Origin: Gammaproteobacteria bacterium
GTDB lineage: Bacteria; Pseudomonadota; Gammaproteobacteria; Pseudomonadales; Azotimanducaceae
Assembly (NCBI GenBank): GCA_009839405.1
Contig: VXPR01000438.1
Span: 1 to 6,266, forward strand
DNA length: 6,266 bases
Reading direction: 5' to 3'
Shown piece by piece: positions 5,321 to 6,266 of the stretch. Every line of letters starts with the position of its first letter. Positions within the stretch are counted from its first letter, which is position 1. Under the pieces are notes generated by a model that worked only from the letters and a program-made list of their open reading frames with translations, ran no database searches and had not been told where the DNA came from. The position numbers and the translations under genes are program-made.

Positions 5321-5791
5321 ATGACCGCCTTCCACCACATCACCATGAACGCCATCACCGGCGAGCCGTTGACCTTCTCCAAGTACAAGGGTCAAGCGTG
5401 CCTGGTGGTGAATCTCGCCAGCCAATGAGGCATGACCCGGCAGTACGCAGGTCTGCGTACCCTTCAGGAGAGCGGCGCGGTGACGGTGCTTGGCTTCCCC
5501 TGCAACCAGTTCGGGCGCCAGGAACCCGGCAGCAACGAGGAAATCCTTGAGTTCGCTCGCTCCCGCTACGACTGCAACTTCCAGCTCTTCGAGAAGATCG
5601 AGGTGAATGGCGACGGCGCCTGCGAACTCTATCGGTTGCTGAAAGCCGCACAGCCGGGTGCCGATGGCGGCGAGGACATCCCCTGGAACTTCACCAAGTT
5701 CCTCGTCGGGCCAGACGGCGACGTGCTGGCGCGCTACGAGCCGGGCATGACCCCCGCCAAGATCGGCGAAGACCTTTCGTCACGACTGTAA
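5321..5791 (+). CDS. gpx: Selenocysteine-containing glutathione peroxidase (in-frame UGA = Sec36)
   Basis: Reading 5321-5791 with the UGA at 5426-5428 as selenocysteine gives one 156-aa protein. The context is VVNLASQ-U-GMTRQYAGL, exactly the active-site position of glutathione peroxidases (human GPx4: VNVASQ-U-GKT). The other tetrad members follow on the far side of the UGA: Gln67 in FPCNQFGRQEPGSN (59-72), and Trp122-Asn123 in PWNFTKFLV (121-129). The Gln-to-Trp distance of 55 residues equals that of GPx4, so the protein is of the compact, probably monomeric type without the oligomerisation loop. Other cysteines are 27, 61, 85 and 101. No signal peptide is visible. It reduces hydrogen peroxide and organic or lipid hydroperoxides using thiols. 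Both halves are in the same frame and well conserved, which argues against a pseudogene. A SECIS hairpin lies directly after the UGA. It is flanked by crotonase and CoA-transferase genes in one orientation. Confidence 0.93.
5426..5462 (+). promoter_or_regulatory. UGA selenocysteine codon and bacterial SECIS element
   Basis: UGA at 5426-5428 is followed by the hairpin GTACGCAG-GU-CUGCGUAC (5443-5460), an 8-bp perfect stem; drawn with the usual loop it is GUACGC, AGGUCU, GCGUAC. A GG/CC pair (5439-5440 with 5461-5462) extends it across a CA bulge. The apical GCAGGUCUGC is the same as in the E. coli fdhF SECIS as I recall it, including the GU that SelB contacts, and even falls in the same reading frame (GCA GGU CUG, Ala-Gly-Leu). 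The GU lies 23-24 nt after the UGA, within the range accepted for bacterial SECIS. The hairpin is inside the coding region, as expected for bacteria. Confidence 0.9.
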
Positions 5792-5818
5792 AGCCACCAC
5801 ATGAGTTAGGGGATACCC

Positions 5819-6266
5819 ATGCCGGCACTCGATGGCCTGCGCATTCTCGACATGACCCAATACGAGGCGGGCACCTCCTGCACCCAGGCGTTGGCGTGGC
5901 TCGGCGCCGACGTGGTGAAGGTGGAGGCGCCGGGACGCGGTGACCCCGGACGTGGCCCAAGCGGCAACGGCGAGTACTTCGTGGTCTGGAACTCCAACAA
6001 GCGCAGCGTTGCCATCGACCTCAAGAACCCCCGTGGTCGCGCCCTCCTGCTCGACATGCTGCCGAACTACGACGTGTTCGTGGAGAACTACGGCCCGGGC
6101 GTGATGGAGAAGCTCAATCTCACCTACGACGTGATGAAGGCCGTCAAGCCCGACATCATCTATGCCCGGCTCAAGGGCTTCGGACTCAGCGGCCCGTGGG
6201 CCGACTACAAATGCTACGACATGGTGGCGCAGTCCGCCGCCGGCGCCGTCTCCAAAACCGGCGAAG
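5819..6266 (+). CDS. Family III CoA-transferase (CaiB/BaiF type), N-terminal part
   Basis: The first 149 codons are present and the frame runs off the window; family members have about 380-420 aa. The start is ATG 5819 with AGGGGA at 5808-5813. Landmarks are LDGLRILDMTQYEAGTSCTQ (4-23), LGADVVKVEAPGRGDPGR (28-45), NSNKRSVAIDL (58-68), DVFVENYGPGVMEKL (85-99) and ARLKGFGLSGPW (116-127). YDMVAQSAAG (133-142) holds Asp134, which aligns with the catalytic Asp169 of formyl-CoA transferase that carries the acyl anhydride. Such enzymes move CoA between carboxylic acids, activating a substrate without ATP. The gene begins 27 bp after the peroxidase stop, so they are probably co-transcribed; with the crotonase upstream it suggests degradation of an organic acid as a CoA thioester. 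The specific acid is unknown. Confidence 0.93.
   Translation, partial: MPALDGLRILDMTQYEAGTSCTQALAWLGADVVKVEAPGRGDPGRGPSGNGEYFVVWNSNKRSVAIDLKNPRGRALLLDMLPNYDVFVENYGPGVMEKLNLTYDVMKAVKPDIIYARLKGFGLSGPWADYKCYDMVAQSAAGAVSKTGE

Noticed and set aside
5321..5428. Glutathione peroxidase as a pseudogene broken by a nonsense mutation, or a gene restarting at ATG 5432
   Set aside because: The stop is TGA, at exactly the catalytic Sec/Cys position, with a SECIS hairpin right behind it; the frame is intact on both sides and a restart would lose the active site and has no ribosome binding site.

Overview
This is a GC-rich bacterial window carrying mostly catabolic genes. High-GC codon use, a CaiB-type CoA-transferase, a crotonase, a TauD-type dioxygenase, a PF04199 cyclase and an ACMSD-like amidohydrolase suggest an environmental proteobacterium or a similar metabolically broad, probably uncultured, lineage. 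An in-frame UGA in a glutathione peroxidase gene, followed by a bacterial-type SECIS hairpin, implies that the organism decodes selenocysteine and should carry selA, selB, selC and selD elsewhere. The taxonomic reading is inference.

Layout. (1) 1-447, plus strand: C-terminal part of an amidohydrolase cut by the window edge. (2) 540-2284, plus strand: two genes overlapping by 4 bp (GTGA). They encode an OLD/AAA_21-type ABC ATPase of 389 aa and a 192-aa protein that looks Toprim-like. The first gene is visibly less GC-rich than the metabolic genes, so the pair looks like an accessory, possibly anti-phage, cassette inserted among catabolic genes. (3) 2285-2460: convergent intergenic stretch with nothing convincing. 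(4) 2461-4251, minus strand: a two-gene operon, exported cyclase-family hydrolase first and Fe(II)/2-oxoglutarate dioxygenase second. (5) 4252-4440: divergent intergenic region with a perfect 16-bp inverted repeat. (6) 4441-6266, plus strand: crotonase-fold enzyme, selenocysteine glutathione peroxidase read through UGA 5426-5428, and the N-terminal part of a family III CoA-transferase.

How they may work together. The plus-strand genes at the right (acyl-CoA activation by CoA transfer, then crotonase chemistry) and the minus-strand pair (hydrolase and dioxygenase) look like parts of a degradation pathway for an organic acid of unknown identity, and the amidohydrolase fits the same theme. The peroxidase sits between the crotonase and CoA-transferase genes and would remove peroxides. 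The most notable point is the glutathione peroxidase: routine annotation would truncate it at 35 codons or restart it at an internal ATG at 5432 and lose the active site. The ATPase/Toprim-like pair is the second item of interest.
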